Notes under the pieces: model-generated
Databases searched by the model: none
Seen by the model: only the letters and a program-made list of their open reading frames with translations
Told to the model about the DNA's origin: nothing
Shown: in pieces, positions 41,101-56,100 of the stretch
Numbering within the stretch: position 1 is the stretch's first letter
Layout of the letters: the number at the start of each line of letters is the position of its first letter
Position numbers and translations under genes: made by a program
From: Flabesymbios commensalis
Taxonomy: Eukaryota; Annelida; Polychaeta; Terebellida; Flabelligeridae
Assembly: GCA_964017125.1 (NCBI GenBank)
Contig: OZ024905.1
Coordinates: 38,078,084 to 38,142,083, forward strand
Direction: 5' to 3'
Length of the DNA: 64,000 nt

Positions 41101-44100
41101 GAAGTCCTTGCGCTGGCTGTAAGAAGGCTCTTCTAAAAAACAAGGTCAATTATTTTCTAGGTCGATCAGAGGAGAGTGGGGCAAGAGGTTATTATGGGCT
41201 CAAATAAAAAAAATTATGTCAGTTAAACATGCCTTTTTTATTGTTTAGATTGAAAGAGAACAGACTGATGGTTAAAATGATATATAGTTATATTTATATT
41301 TCTCCACTTAAAGAGTGCTGGGAGGCCTGAGTGTATGGGTCATATTACATGTAAGTCTATGGGACGGGTATTTGGTGTGGTGAGACGTTAAGGCCATAGC
41401 TCCAGAAAACACATTTTCGCGCCTGTGGGATGTTTTACTGCTACTAGACCATTTATTTTGCTCATTTATTATCACCAGGCGGCCAATTCAACGAAAAAAT
41501 ATAATATAGACATGTTTTGTAGCGAATTTAATGAAACTAATCTGATAATGTTCAATTATGGGCCATATACCAAGCATTCTTCCATATAGCACTGAAATAG
41601 TTGTAAGTTCAACTTGGTTCTTCCACTTCCCCGCATTTATTTTTTTGTCCTTTGGTATTTATACCTCTTTTGTTTGTGTGTATAATGTTCGTACATCACT
41701 ATTCTGAAGAAATAAAATCATTCATTGTCTAATTTCAAGACGATTCCCTGAAAAAATAGACCAATTCCATGCAGATGCTTCATGAAAATGGAAAATTATG
41801 TTGTACTATAGAAAAACAGGTCATTTCTCGAGATCTAGTAAAAAACAGGGGAATTTCATTTTGCGTTTGTGCGCCTTCTGCTTATCGGAATTGGACAAGG
41901 TTTTCTTTTTCGATTTCAGAATAGAATGTGTTTTCTAGATCACTTGAAAAAAAACATTCCATAAATATGTTTTTTTCCCTTAAGGTCTCACCACACAAAT
42001 TCATTCGCGCATATCATTATAAAGTTTAAGAATAAGAAAGTTAGTCTCTTTTTAAAAAATACGGCTCTTTGCAGCAGCCTCGGTGGCAAATATTACAGAT
42101 ATATCATTTTGCTACCAATTTAAATCGATTCTGTGATGATTTGGTGTAGCAAAGCCATCGAAATGAGGAAAGATAGATCCAACAGGAAGTCCTTGCGCTG
42201 GCTGTAAGAAGGCTCTTCTAAAAAACAAGGTCAATTATTTTCTAGGTCGATCAGAGGAGAGTGGGGCAAGAGGTTATTATGGGCTCAAATAAAAAAAATT
42301 ATGTCAGTTAAACATGCCTTTTTTATTGTTTAGATTGAAAGAGAACAGACTGATGGTTAAAATGATATATAGTTATATTTATATTTCTCCACTTAAAGAG
42401 TGCTGGGAGGCCTGAGTGTATGGGTCATATTACATGTAAGTCTATGGGACGGGTATTTGGTGTGGTGAGACGTTAAGGCCATAGCTCCAGAAAACACATT
42501 TTCGCGCCTGTGGGATGTTTTACTGCTACTAGACCATTTATTTTGCTCATTTATTATCACCAGGCGGCCAATTCAACGAAAAAATATAATATAGACATGT
42601 TTTGTAGCGAATTTAATGAAACTAATCTGATAATGTTCAATTATGGGCCATATACCAAGCATTCTTCCATATAGCACTGAAATAGTTGTAAGTTCAACTT
42701 GGTTCTTCCACTTCCCCGCATTTATTTTTTTGTCCTTTGGTATTTATACCTCTTTTGTTTGTGTGTATAATGTTCGTACATCACTATTCTGAAGAAATAA
42801 AATCATTCATTGTCTAATTTCAAGACGATTCCCTGAAAAAATAGACCAATTCCATGCAGATGCTTCATGAAAATGGAAAATTATGTTGTACTATAGAAAA
42901 ACAGGTCATTTCTCGAGATCTAGTAAAAAACAGGGGAATTTCATTTTGCGTTTGTGCGCCTTCTGCTTATCGGAATTGGACAAGGTTTTCTTTTTCGATT
43001 TCAGAATAGAATGTGTTTTCTAGATCACTTGAAAAAAAACATTCCATAAATATGTTTTTTTCCCTTAAGGTCTCACCACACAAATTCATTCGCGCATATC
43101 ATTATAAAGTTTAAGAATAAGAAAGTTAGTCTCTTTTTAAAAAATACGGCTCTTTGCAGCAGCCTCGGTGGCAAATATTACAGATATATCATTTTGCTAC
43201 CAATTTAAATCGATTCTGTGATGATTTGGTGTAGCAAAGCCATCGAAATGAGGAAAGATAGATCCAACAGGAAGTCCTTGCGCTGGCTGTAAGAAGGCTC
43301 TTCTAAAAAACAAGGTCAATTATTTTCTAGGTCGATCAGAGGAGAGTGGGGCAAGAGGTTATTATGGGCTCAAATAAAAAAAATTATGTCAGTTAAACAT
43401 GCCTTTTTTATTGTTTAGATTGAAAGAGAACAGACTGATGGTTAAAATGATATATAGTTATATTTATATTTCTCCACTTAAAGAGTGCTGGGAGGCCTGA
43501 GTGTATGGGTCATATTACATGTAAGTCTATGGGACGGGTATTTGGTGTGGTGAGACGTTAAGGCCATAGCTCCAGAAAACACATTTTCGCGCCTGTGGGA
43601 TGTTTTACTGCTACTAGACCATTTATTTTGCTCATTTATTATCACCAGGCGGCCAATTCAACGAAAAAATATAATATAGACATGTTTTGTAGCGAATTTA
43701 ATGAAACTAATCTGATAATGTTCAATTATGGGCCATATACCAAGCATTCTTCCATATAGCACTGAAATAGTTGTAAGTTCAACTTGGTTCTTCCACTTCC
43801 CCGCATTTATTTTTTTGTCCTTTGGTATTTATACCTCTTTTGTTTGTGTGTATAATGTTCGTACATCACTATTCTGAAGAAATAAAATCATTCATTGTCT
43901 AATTTCAAGACGATTCCCTGAAAAAATAGACCAATTCCATGCAGATGCTTCATGAAAATGGAAAATTATGTTGTACTATAGAAAAACAGGTCATTTCTCG
44001 AGATCTAGTAAAAAACAGGGGAATTTCATTTTGCGTTTGTGCGCCTTCTGCTTATCGGAATTGGACAAGGTTTTCTTTTTCGATTTCAGAATAGAATGTG

Positions 44101-47100
44101 TTTTCTAGATCACTTGAAAAAAAACATTCCATAAATATGTTTTTTTCCCTTAAGGTCTCACCACACAAATTCATTCGCGCATATCATTATAAAGTTTAAG
44201 AATAAGAAAGTTAGTCTCTTTTTAAAAAATACGGCTCTTTGCAGCAGCCTCGGTGGCAAATATTACAGATATATCATTTTGCTACCAATTTAAATCGATT
44301 CTGTGATGATTTGGTGTAGCAAAGCCATCGAAATGAGGAAAGATAGATCCAACAGGAAGTCCTTGCGCTGGCTGTAAGAAGGCTCTTCTAAAAAACAAGG
44401 TCAATTATTTTCTAGGTCGATCAGAGGAGAGTGGGGCAAGAGGTTATTATGGGCTCAAATAAAAAAAATTATGTCAGTTAAACATGCCTTTTTTATTGTT
44501 TAGATTGAAAGAGAACAGACTGATGGTTAAAATGATATATAGTTATATTTATATTTCTCCACTTAAAGAGTGCTGGGAGGCCTGAGTGTATGGGTCATAT
44601 TACATGTAAGTCTATGGGACGGGTATTTGGTGTGGTGAGACGTTAAGGCCATAGCTCCAGAAAACACATTTTCGCGCCTGTGGGATGTTTTACTGCTACT
44701 AGACCATTTATTTTGCTCATTTATTATCACCAGGCGGCCAATTCAACGAAAAAATATAATATAGACATGTTTTGTAGCGAATTTAATGAAACTAATCTGA
44801 TAATGTTCAATTATGGGCCATATACCAAGCATTCTTCCATATAGCACTGAAATAGTTGTAAGTTCAACTTGGTTCTTCCACTTCCCCGCATTTATTTTTT
44901 TGTCCTTTGGTATTTATACCTCTTTTGTTTGTGTGTATAATGTTCGTACATCACTATTCTGAAGAAATAAAATCATTCATTGTCTAATTTCAAGACGATT
45001 CCCTGAAAAAATAGACCAATTCCATGCAGATGCTTCATGAAAATGGAAAATTATGTTGTACTATAGAAAAACAGGTCATTTCTCGAGATCTAGTAAAAAA
45101 CAGGGGAATTTCATTTTGCGTTTGTGCGCCTTCTGCTTATCGGAATTGGACAAGGTTTTCTTTTTCGATTTCAGAATAGAATGTGTTTTCTAGATCACTT
45201 GAAAAAAAACATTCCATAAATATGTTTTTTTCCCTTAAGGTCTCACCACACAAATTCATTCGCGCATATCATTATAAAGTTTAAGAATAAGAAAGTTAGT
45301 CTCTTTTTAAAAAATACGGCTCTTTGCAGCAGCCTCGGTGGCAAATATTACAGATATATCATTTTGCTACCAATTTAAATCGATTCTGTGATGATTTGGT
45401 GTAGCAAAGCCATCGAAATGAGGAAAGATAGATCCAACAGGAAGTCCTTGCGCTGGCTGTAAGAAGGCTCTTCTAAAAAACAAGGTCAATTATTTTCTAG
45501 GTCGATCAGAGGAGAGTGGGGCAAGAGGTTATTATGGGCTCAAATAAAAAAAATTATGTCAGTTAAACATGCCTTTTTTATTGTTTAGATTGAAAGAGAA
45601 CAGACTGATGGTTAAAATGATATATAGTTATATTTATATTTCTCCACTTAAAGAGTGCTGGGAGGCCTGAGTGTATGGGTCATATTACATGTAAGTCTAT
45701 GGGACGGGTATTTGGTGTGGTGAGACGTTAAGGCCATAGCTCCAGAAAACACATTTTCGCGCCTGTGGGATGTTTTACTGCTACTAGACCATTTATTTTG
45801 CTCATTTATTATCACCAGGCGGCCAATTCAACGAAAAAATATAATATAGACATGTTTTGTAGCGAATTTAATGAAACTAATCTGATAATGTTCAATTATG
45901 GGCCATATACCAAGCATTCTTCCATATAGCACTGAAATAGTTGTAAGTTCAACTTGGTTCTTCCACTTCCCCGCATTTATTTTTTTGTCCTTTGGTATTT
46001 ATACCTCTTTTGTTTGTGTGTATAATGTTCGTACATCACTATTCTGAAGAAATAAAATCATTCATTGTCTAATTTCAAGACGATTCCCTGAAAAAATAGA
46101 CCAATTCCATGCAGATGCTTCATGAAAATGGAAAATTATGTTGTACTATAGAAAAACAGGTCATTTCTCGAGATCTAGTAAAAAACAGGGGAATTTCATT
46201 TTGCGTTTGTGCGCCTTCTGCTTATCGGAATTGGACAAGGTTTTCTTTTTCGATTTCAGAATAGAATGTGTTTTCTAGATCACTTGAAAAAAAACATTCC
46301 ATAAATATGTTTTTTTCCCTTAAGGTCTCACCACACAAATTCATTCGCGCATATCATTATAAAGTTTAAGAATAAGAAAGTTAGTCTCTTTTTAAAAAAT
46401 ACGGCTCTTTGCAGCAGCCTCGGTGGCAAATATTACAGATATATCATTTTGCTACCAATTTAAATCGATTCTGTGATGATTTGGTGTAGCAAAGCCATCG
46501 AAATGAGGAAAGATAGATCCAACAGGAAGTCCTTGCGCTGGCTGTAAGAAGGCTCTTCTAAAAAACAAGGTCAATTATTTTCTAGGTCGATCAGAGGAGA
46601 GTGGGGCAAGAGGTTATTATGGGCTCAAATAAAAAAAATTATGTCAGTTAAACATGCCTTTTTTATTGTTTAGATTGAAAGAGAACAGACTGATGGTTAA
46701 AATGATATATAGTTATATTTATATTTCTCCACTTAAAGAGTGCTGGGAGGCCTGAGTGTATGGGTCATATTACATGTAAGTCTATGGGACGGGTATTTGG
46801 TGTGGTGAGACGTTAAGGCCATAGCTCCAGAAAACACATTTTCGCGCCTGTGGGATGTTTTACTGCTACTAGACCATTTATTTTGCTCATTTATTATCAC
46901 CAGGCGGCCAATTCAACGAAAAAATATAATATAGACATGTTTTGTAGCGAATTTAATGAAACTAATCTGATAATGTTCAATTATGGGCCATATACCAAGC
47001 ATTCTTCCATATAGCACTGAAATAGTTGTAAGTTCAACTTGGTTCTTCCACTTCCCCGCATTTATTTTTTTGTCCTTTGGTATTTATACCTCTTTTGTTT

Positions 47101-50100
47101 GTGTGTATAATGTTCGTACATCACTATTCTGAAGAAATAAAATCATTCATTGTCTAATTTCAAGACGATTCCCTGAAAAAATAGACCAATTCCATGCAGA
47201 TGCTTCATGAAAATGGAAAATTATGTTGTACTATAGAAAAACAGGTCATTTCTCGAGATCTAGTAAAAAACAGGGGAATTTCATTTTGCGTTTGTGCGCC
47301 TTCTGCTTATCGGAATTGGACAAGGTTTTCTTTTTCGATTTCAGAATAGAATGTGTTTTCTAGATCACTTGAAAAAAAACATTCCATAAATATGTTTTTT
47401 TCCCTTAAGGTCTCACCACACAAATTCATTCGCGCATATCATTATAAAGTTTAAGAATAAGAAAGTTAGTCTCTTTTTAAAAAATACGGCTCTTTGCAGC
47501 AGCCTCGGTGGCAAATATTACAGATATATCATTTTGCTACCAATTTAAATCGATTCTGTGATGATTTGGTGTAGCAAAGCCATCGAAATGAGGAAAGATA
47601 GATCCAACAGGAAGTCCTTGCGCTGGCTGTAAGAAGGCTCTTCTAAAAAACAAGGTCAATTATTGTCTAGGTCGATCAGAGGAGAGTGGGGCAAGAGGTT
47701 ATTATGGGCTCAAATAAAAAAAATTATGTCAGTTAAACATGCCTTTTTTATTGTTTAGATTGAAAGAGAACAGACTGATGGTTAAAATGATATATAGTTA
47801 TATTTATATTTCTCCACTTAAAGAGTGCTGGGAGGCCTGAGTGTATGGGTCATATTACATGTAAGTCTATGGGACGGGTATTTGGTGTGGTGAGACGTTA
47901 AGGCCATAGCTCCAGAGAACACATTTTCGCGCCTGTGGGATGTTTTACTGCTACTAGACCATTTATTTTGCTCATTTATTATCACCAGGCGGCCAATTCA
48001 ACGAAAAAATATAATATAGACATGTTTTGTAGCGAATTTAATGAAACTAATCTGATAATGTTCAATTATGGGCCATATACCAAGCATTCTTCCATATAGC
48101 ACTGAAATAGTTGTAAGTTCAACTTGGTTCTTCCACTTCCCCGCATTTATTTTTTTGTCCTTTGGTATTTATACCTCTTTTGTTTGTGTGTATAATGTTC
48201 GTACATCACTATTCTGAAGAAATAAAATCATTCATTGTCTAATTTCAAGACGATTCCCTGAAAAAATAGACCAATTCCATGCAGATGCTTCATGAAAATG
48301 GAAAATTATGTTGTACTATAGAAAAACAGGTCATTTCTCGAGATCTAGTAAAAAACAGGGGAATTTCATTTTGCGTTTGTGCGCCTTCTGCTTATCGGAA
48401 TTGGACAAGGTTTTCTTTTTCGATTTCAGAATAGAATGTGTTTTCTAGATCACTTGAAAAAAAACATTCCATAAATATGTTTTTTTCCCTTAAGGTCTCA
48501 CCACACAAATTCATTCGCGCATATCATTATAAAGTTTAAGAATAAGAAAGTTAGTCTCTTTTTAAAAAATACGGCTCTTTGCAGCAGCCTCGGTGGCAAA
48601 TATTACAGATATATCATTTTGCTACCAATTTAAATCGATTCTGTGATGATTTGGTGTAGCAAAGCCATCGAAATGAGGAAAGATAGATCCAACAGGAAGT
48701 CCTTGCGCTGGCTGTAAGAAGGCTCTTCTAAAAAACAAGGTCAATTATTGTCTAGGTCGATCAGAGGAGAGTGGGGCAAGAGGTTATTATGGGCTCAAAT
48801 AAAAAAAATTATGTCAGTTAAACATGCCTTTTTTATTGTTTAGATTGAAAGAGAACAGACTGATGGTTAAAATGATATATAGTTATATTTATATTTCTCC
48901 ACTTAAAGAGTGCTGGGAGGCCTGAGTGTATGGGTCATATTACATGTAAGTCTATGGGACGGGTATTTGGTGTGGTGAGACGTTAAGGCCATAGCTCCAG
49001 AAAACACATTTTCGCGCCTGTGGGATGTTTTACTGCTACTAGACCATTTATTTTGCTCATTTATTATCACCAGGCGGCCAATTCAACGAAAAAATATAAT
49101 ATAGACATGTTTTGTAGCGAATTTAATGAAACTAATCTGATAATGTTCAATTATGGGCCATATACCAAGCATTCTTCCATATAGCACTGAAATAGTTGTA
49201 AGTTCAACTTGGTTCTTCCACTTCCCCGCATTTATTTTTTTGTCCTTTGGTATTTATACCTCTTTTGTTTGTGTGTATAATGTTCGTACATCACTATTCT
49301 GAAGAAATAAAATCATTCATTGTCTAATTTCAAGACGATTCCCTGAAAAAATAGACCAATTCCATGCAGATGCTTCATGAAAATGGAAAATTATGTTGTA
49401 CTATAGAAAAACAGGTCATTTCTCGAGATCTAGTAAAAAACAGGGGAATTTCATTTTGCGTTTGTGCGCCTTCTGCTTATCGGAATTGGACAAGGTTTTC
49501 TTTTTCGATTTCAGAATAGAATGTGTTTTCTAGATCACTTGAAAAAAAACATTCCATAAATATGTTTTTTTCCCTTAAGGTCTCACCACACAAATTCATT
49601 CGCGCATATCATTATAAAGTTTAAGAATAAGAAAGTTAGTCTCTTTTTAAAAAATACGGCTCTTTGCAGCAGCCTCGGTGGCAAATATTACAGATATATC
49701 ATTTTGCTACCAATTTAAATCGATTCTGTGATGATTTGGTGTAGCAAAGCCATCGAAATGAGGAAAGATAGATCCAACAGGAAGTCCTTGCGCTGGCTGT
49801 AAGAAGGCTCTTCTAAAAAACAAGGTCAATTATTTTCTAGGTCGATCAGAGGAGAGTGGGGCAAGAGGTTATTATGGGCTCAAATAAAAAAAATTATGTC
49901 AGTTAAACATGCCTTTTTTATTGTTTAGATTGAAAGAGAACAGACTGATGGTTAAAATGATATATAGTTATATTTATATTTCTCCACTTAAAGAGTGCTG
50001 GGAGGCCTGAGTGTATGGGTCATATTACATGTAAGTCTATGGGACGGGTATTTGGTGTGGTGAGACGTTAAGGCCATAGCTCCAGAAAACACATTTTCGC

Positions 50101-53100
50101 GCCTGTGGGATGTTTTACTGCTACTAGACCATTTATTTTGCTCATTTATTATCACCAGGCGGCCAATTCAACGAAAAAATATAATATAGACATGTTTTGT
50201 AGCGAATTTAATGAAACTAATCTGATAATGTTCAATTATGGGCCATATACCAAGCATTCTTCCATATAGCACTGAAATAGTTGTAAGTTCAACTTGGTTC
50301 TTCCACTTCCCCGCATTTATTTTTTTGTCCTTTGGTATTTATACCTCTTTTGTTTGTGTGTATAATGTTCGTACATCACTATTCTGAAGAAATAAAATCA
50401 TTCATTGTCTAATTTCAAGACGATTCCCTGAAAAAATAGACCAATTCCATGCAGATGCTTCATGAAAATGGAAAATTATGTTGTACTATAGAAAAACAGG
50501 TCATTTCTCGAGATCTAGTAAAAAACAGGGGAATTTCATTTTGCGTTTGTGCGCCTTCTGCTTATCGGAATTGGACAAGGTTTTCTTTTTCGATTTCAGA
50601 ATAGAATGTGTTTTCTAGATCACTTGAAAAAAAACATTCCATAAATATGTTTTTTTCCCTTAAGGTCTCACCACACAAATTCATTCGCGCATATCATTAT
50701 AAAGTTTAAGAATAAGAAAGTTAGTCTCTTTTTAAAAAATACGGCTCTTTGCAGCAGCCTCGGTGGCAAATATTACAGATATATCATTTTGCTACCAATT
50801 TAAATCGATTCTGTGATGATTTGGTGTAGCAAAGCCATCGAAATGAGGAAAGATAGATCCAACAGGAAGTCCTTGCGCTGGCTGTAAGAAGGCTCTTCTA
50901 AAAAACAAGGTCAATTATTTTCTAGGTCGATCAGAGGAGAGTGGGGCAAGAGGTTATTATGGGCTCAAATAAAAAAAATTATGTCAGTTAAACATGCCTT
51001 TTTTATTGTTTAGATTGAAAGAGAACAGACTGATGGTTAAAATGATATATAGTTATATTTATATTTCTCCACTTAAAGAGTGCTGGGAGGCCTGAGTGTA
51101 TGGGTCATATTACATGTAAGTCTATGGGACGGGTATTTGGTGTGGTGAGACGTTAAGGCCATAGCTCCAGAAAACACATTTTCGCGCCTGTGGGATGTTT
51201 TACTGCTACTAGACCATTTATTTTGCTCATTTATTATCACCAGGCGGCCAATTCAACGAAAAAATATAATATAGACATGTTTTGTAGCGAATTTAATGAA
51301 ACTAATCTGATAATGTTCAATTATGGGCCATATACCAAGCATTCTTCCATATAGCACTGAAATAGTTGTAAGTTCAACTTGGTTCTTCCACTTCCCCGCA
51401 TTTATTTTTTTGTCCTTTGGTATTTATACCTCTTTTGTTTGTGTGTATAATGTTCGTACATCACTATTCTGAAGAAATAAAATCATTCATTGTCTAATTT
51501 CAAGACGATTCCCTGAAAAAATAGACCAATTCCATGCAGATGCTTCATGAAAATGGAAAATTATGTTGTACTATAGAAAAACAGGTCATTTCTCGAGATC
51601 TAGTAAAAAACAGGGGAATTTCATTTTGCGTTTGTGCGCCTTCTGCTTATCGGAATTGGACAAGGTTTTCTTTTTCGATTTCAGAATAGAATGTGTTTTC
51701 TAGATCACTTGAAAAAAAACATTCCATAAATATGTTTTTTTCCCTTAAGGTCTCACCACACAAATTCATTCGCGCATATCATTATAAAGTTTAAGAATAA
51801 GAAAGTTAGTCTCTTTTTAAAAAATACGGCTCTTTGCAGCAGCCTCGGTGGCAAATATTACAGATATATCATTTTGCTACCAATTTAAATCGATTCTGTG
51901 ATGATTTGGTGTAGCAAAGCCATCGAAATGAGGAAAGATAGATCCAACAGGAAGTCCTTGCGCTGGCTGTAAGAAGGCTCTTCTAAAAAACAAGGTCAAT
52001 TATTTTCTAGGTCGATCAGAGGAGAGTGGGGCAAGAGGTTATTATGGGCTCAAATAAAAAAAATTATGTCAGTTAAACATGCCTTTTTTATTGTTTAGAT
52101 TGAAAGAGAACAGACTGATGGTTAAAATGATATATAGTTATATTTATATTTCTCCACTTAAAGAGTGCTGGGAGGCCTGAGTGTATGGGTCATATTACAT
52201 GTAAGTCTATGGGACGGGTATTTGGTGTGGTGAGACGTTAAGGCCATAGCTCCAGAAAACACATTTTCGCGCCTGTGGGATGTTTTACTGCTACTAGACC
52301 ATTTATTTTGCTCATTTATTATCACCAGGCGGCCAATTCAACGAAAAAATATAATATAGACATGTTTTGTAGCGAATTTAATGAAACTAATCTGATAATG
52401 TTCAATTATGGGCCATATACCAAGCATTCTTCCATATAGCACTGAAATAGTTGTAAGTTCAACTTGGTTCTTCCACTTCCCCGCATTTATTTTTTTGTCC
52501 TTTGGTATTTATACCTCTTTTGTTTGTGTGTATAATGTTCGTACATCACTATTCTGAAGAAATAAAATCATTCATTGTCTAATTTCAAGACGATTCCCTG
52601 AAAAAATAGACCAATTCCATGCAGATGCTTCATGAAAATGGAAAATTATGTTGTACTATAGAAAAACAGGTCATTTCTCGAGATCTAGTAAAAAACAGGG
52701 GAATTTCATTTTGCGTTTGTGCGCCTTCTGCTTATCGGAATTGGACAAGGTTTTCTTTTTCGATTTCAGAATAGAATGTGTTTTCTAGATCACTTGAAAA
52801 AAAACATTCCATAAATATGTTTTTTTCCCTTAAGGTCTCACCACACAAATTCATTCGCGCATATCATTATAAAGTTTAAGAATAAGAAAGTTAGTCTCTT
52901 TTTAAAAAATACGGCTCTTTGCAGCAGCCTCGGTGGCAAATATTACAGATATATCATTTTGCTACCAATTTAAATCGATTCTGTGATGATTTGGTGTAGC
53001 AAAGCCATCGAAATGAGGAAAGATAGATCCAACAGGAAGTCCTTGCGCTGGCTGTAAGAAGGCTCTTCTAAAAAACAAGGTCAATTATTTTCTAGGTCGA

Positions 53101-56100
53101 TCAGAGGAGAGTGGGGCAAGAGGTTATTATGGGCTCAAATAAAAAAAATTATGTCAGTTAAACATGCCTTTTTTATTGTTTAGATTGAAAGAGAACAGAC
53201 TGATGGTTAAAATGATATATAGTTATATTTATATTTCTCCACTTAAAGAGTGCTGGGAGGCCTGAGTGTATGGGTCATATTACATGTAAGTCTATGGGAC
53301 GGGTATTTGGTGTGGTGAGACGTTAAGGCCATAGCTCCAGAAAACACATTTTCGCGCCTGTGGGATGTTTTACTGCTACTAGACCATTTATTTTGCTCAT
53401 TTATTATCACCAGGCGGCCAATTCAACGAAAAAATATAATATAGACATGTTTTGTAGCGAATTTAATGAAACTAATCTGATAATGTTCAATTATGGGCCA
53501 TATACCAAGCATTCTTCCATATAGCACTGAAATAGTTGTAAGTTCAACTTGGTTCTTCCACTTCCCCGCATTTATTTTTTTGTCCTTTGGTATTTATACC
53601 TCTTTTGTTTGTGTGTATAATGTTCGTACATCACTATTCTGAAGAAATAAAATCATTCATTGTCTAATTTCAAGACGATTCCCTGAAAAAATAGACCAAT
53701 TCCATGCAGATGCTTCATGAAAATGGAAAATTATGTTGTACTATAGAAAAACAGGTCATTTCTCGAGATCTAGTAAAAAACAGGGGAATTTCATTTTGCG
53801 TTTGTGCGCCTTCTGCTTATCGGAATTGGACAAGGTTTTCTTTTTCGATTTCAGAATAGAATGTGTTTTCTAGATCACTTGAAAAAAAACATTCCATAAA
53901 TATGTTTTTTTCCCTTAAGGTCTCACCACACAAATTCATTCGCGCATATCATTATAAAGTTTAAGAATAAGAAAGTTAGTCTCTTTTTAAAAAATACGGC
54001 TCTTTGCAGCAGCCTCGGTGGCAAATATTACAGATATATCATTTTGCTACCAATTTAAATCGATTCTGTGATGATTTGGTGTAGCAAAGCCATCGAAATG
54101 AGGAAAGATAGATCCAACAGGAAGTCCTTGCGCTGGCTGTAAGAAGGCTCTTCTAAAAAACAAGGTCAATTATTTTCTAGGTCGATCAGAGGAGAGTGGG
54201 GCAAGAGGTTATTATGGGCTCAAATAAAAAAAATTATGTCAGTTAAACATGCCTTTTTTATTGTTTAGATTGAAAGAGAACAGACTGATGGTTAAAATGA
54301 TATATAGTTATATTTATATTTCTCCACTTAAAGAGTGCTGGGAGGCCTGAGTGTATGGGTCATATTACATGTAAGTCTATGGGACGGGTATTTGGTGTGG
54401 TGAGACGTTAAGGCCATAGCTCCAGAAAACACATTTTCGCGCCTGTGGGATGTTTTACTGCTACTAGACCATTTATTTTGCTCATTTATTATCACCAGGC
54501 GGCCAATTCAACGAAAAAATATAATATAGACATGTTTTGTAGCGAATTTAATGAAACTAATCTGATAATGTTCAATTATGGGCCATATACCAAGCATTCT
54601 TCCATATAGCACTGAAATAGTTGTAAGTTCAACTTGGTTCTTCCACTTCCCCGCATTTATTTTTTTGTCCTTTGGTATTTATACCTCTTTTGTTTGTGTG
54701 TATAATGTTCGTACATCACTATTCTGAAGAAATAAAATCATTCATTGTCTAATTTCAAGACGATTCCCTGAAAAAATAGACCAATTCCATGCAGATGCTT
54801 CATGAAAATGGAAAATTATGTTGTACTATAGAAAAACAGGTCATTTCTCGAGATCTAGTAAAAAACAGGGGAATTTCATTTTGCGTTTGTGCGCCTTCTG
54901 CTTATCGGAATTGGACAAGGTTTTCTTTTTCGATTTTAGAATAGAATGTGTTTTCTAGATCACTTGAAAAAAAACATTCCATAAATATGTTTTTTTCCCT
55001 TAAGGTCTCACCACACAAATTCATTCGCGCATATCATTATAAAGTTTAAGAATAAGAAAGTTAGTCTCTTTTTAAAAAATACGGCTCTTTGCAGCAGCCT
55101 CGGTGGCAAATATTACAGATATATCATTTTGCTACCAATTTAAATCGATTCTGTGATGATTTGGTGTAGCAAAGCCATCGAAATGAGGAAAGATAGATCC
55201 AACAGGAAGTCCTTGCGCTGGCTGTAAGAAGGCTCTTCTAAAAAACAAGGTCAATTATTTTCTAGGTCGATCAGAGGAGAGTGGGGCAAGAGGTTATTAT
55301 GGGCTCAAATAAAAAAAATTATGTCAGTTAAACATGCCTTTTTTATTGTTTAGATTGAAAGAGAACAGACTGATGGTTAAAATGATATATAGTTATATTT
55401 ATATTTCTCCACTTAAAGAGTGCTGGGAGGCCTGAGTGTATGGGTCATATTACATGTAAGTCTATGGGACGGGTATTTGGTGTGGTGAGACGTTAAGGCC
55501 ATAGCTCCAGAAAACACATTTTCGCGCCTGTGGGATGTTTTACTGCTACTAGACCATTTATTTTGCTCATTTATTATCACCAGGCGGCCAATTCAACGAA
55601 AAAATATAATATAGACATGTTTTGTAGCGAATTTAATGAAACTAATCTGATAATGTTCAATTATGGGCCATATACCAAGCATTCTTCCATATAGCACTGA
55701 AATAGTTGTAAGTTCAACTTGGTTCTTCCACTTCCCCGCATTTATTTTTTTGTCCTTTGGTATTTATACCTCTTTTGTTTGTGTGTATAATGTTCGTACA
55801 TCACTATTCTGAAGAAATAAAATCATTCATTGTCTAATTTCAAGACGATTCCCTGAAAAAATAGACCAATTCCATGCAGATGCTTCATGAAAATGGAAAA
55901 TTATGTTGTACTATAGAAAAACAGGTCATTTCTCGAGATCTAGTAAAAAACAGGGGAATTTCATTTTGCGTTTGTGCGCCTTCTGCTTATCGGAATTGGA
56001 CAAGGTTTTCTTTTTCGATTTCAGAATAGAATGTGTTTTCTAGATCACTTGAAAAAAAACATTCCATAAATATGTTTTTTTCCCTTAAGGTCTCACCACA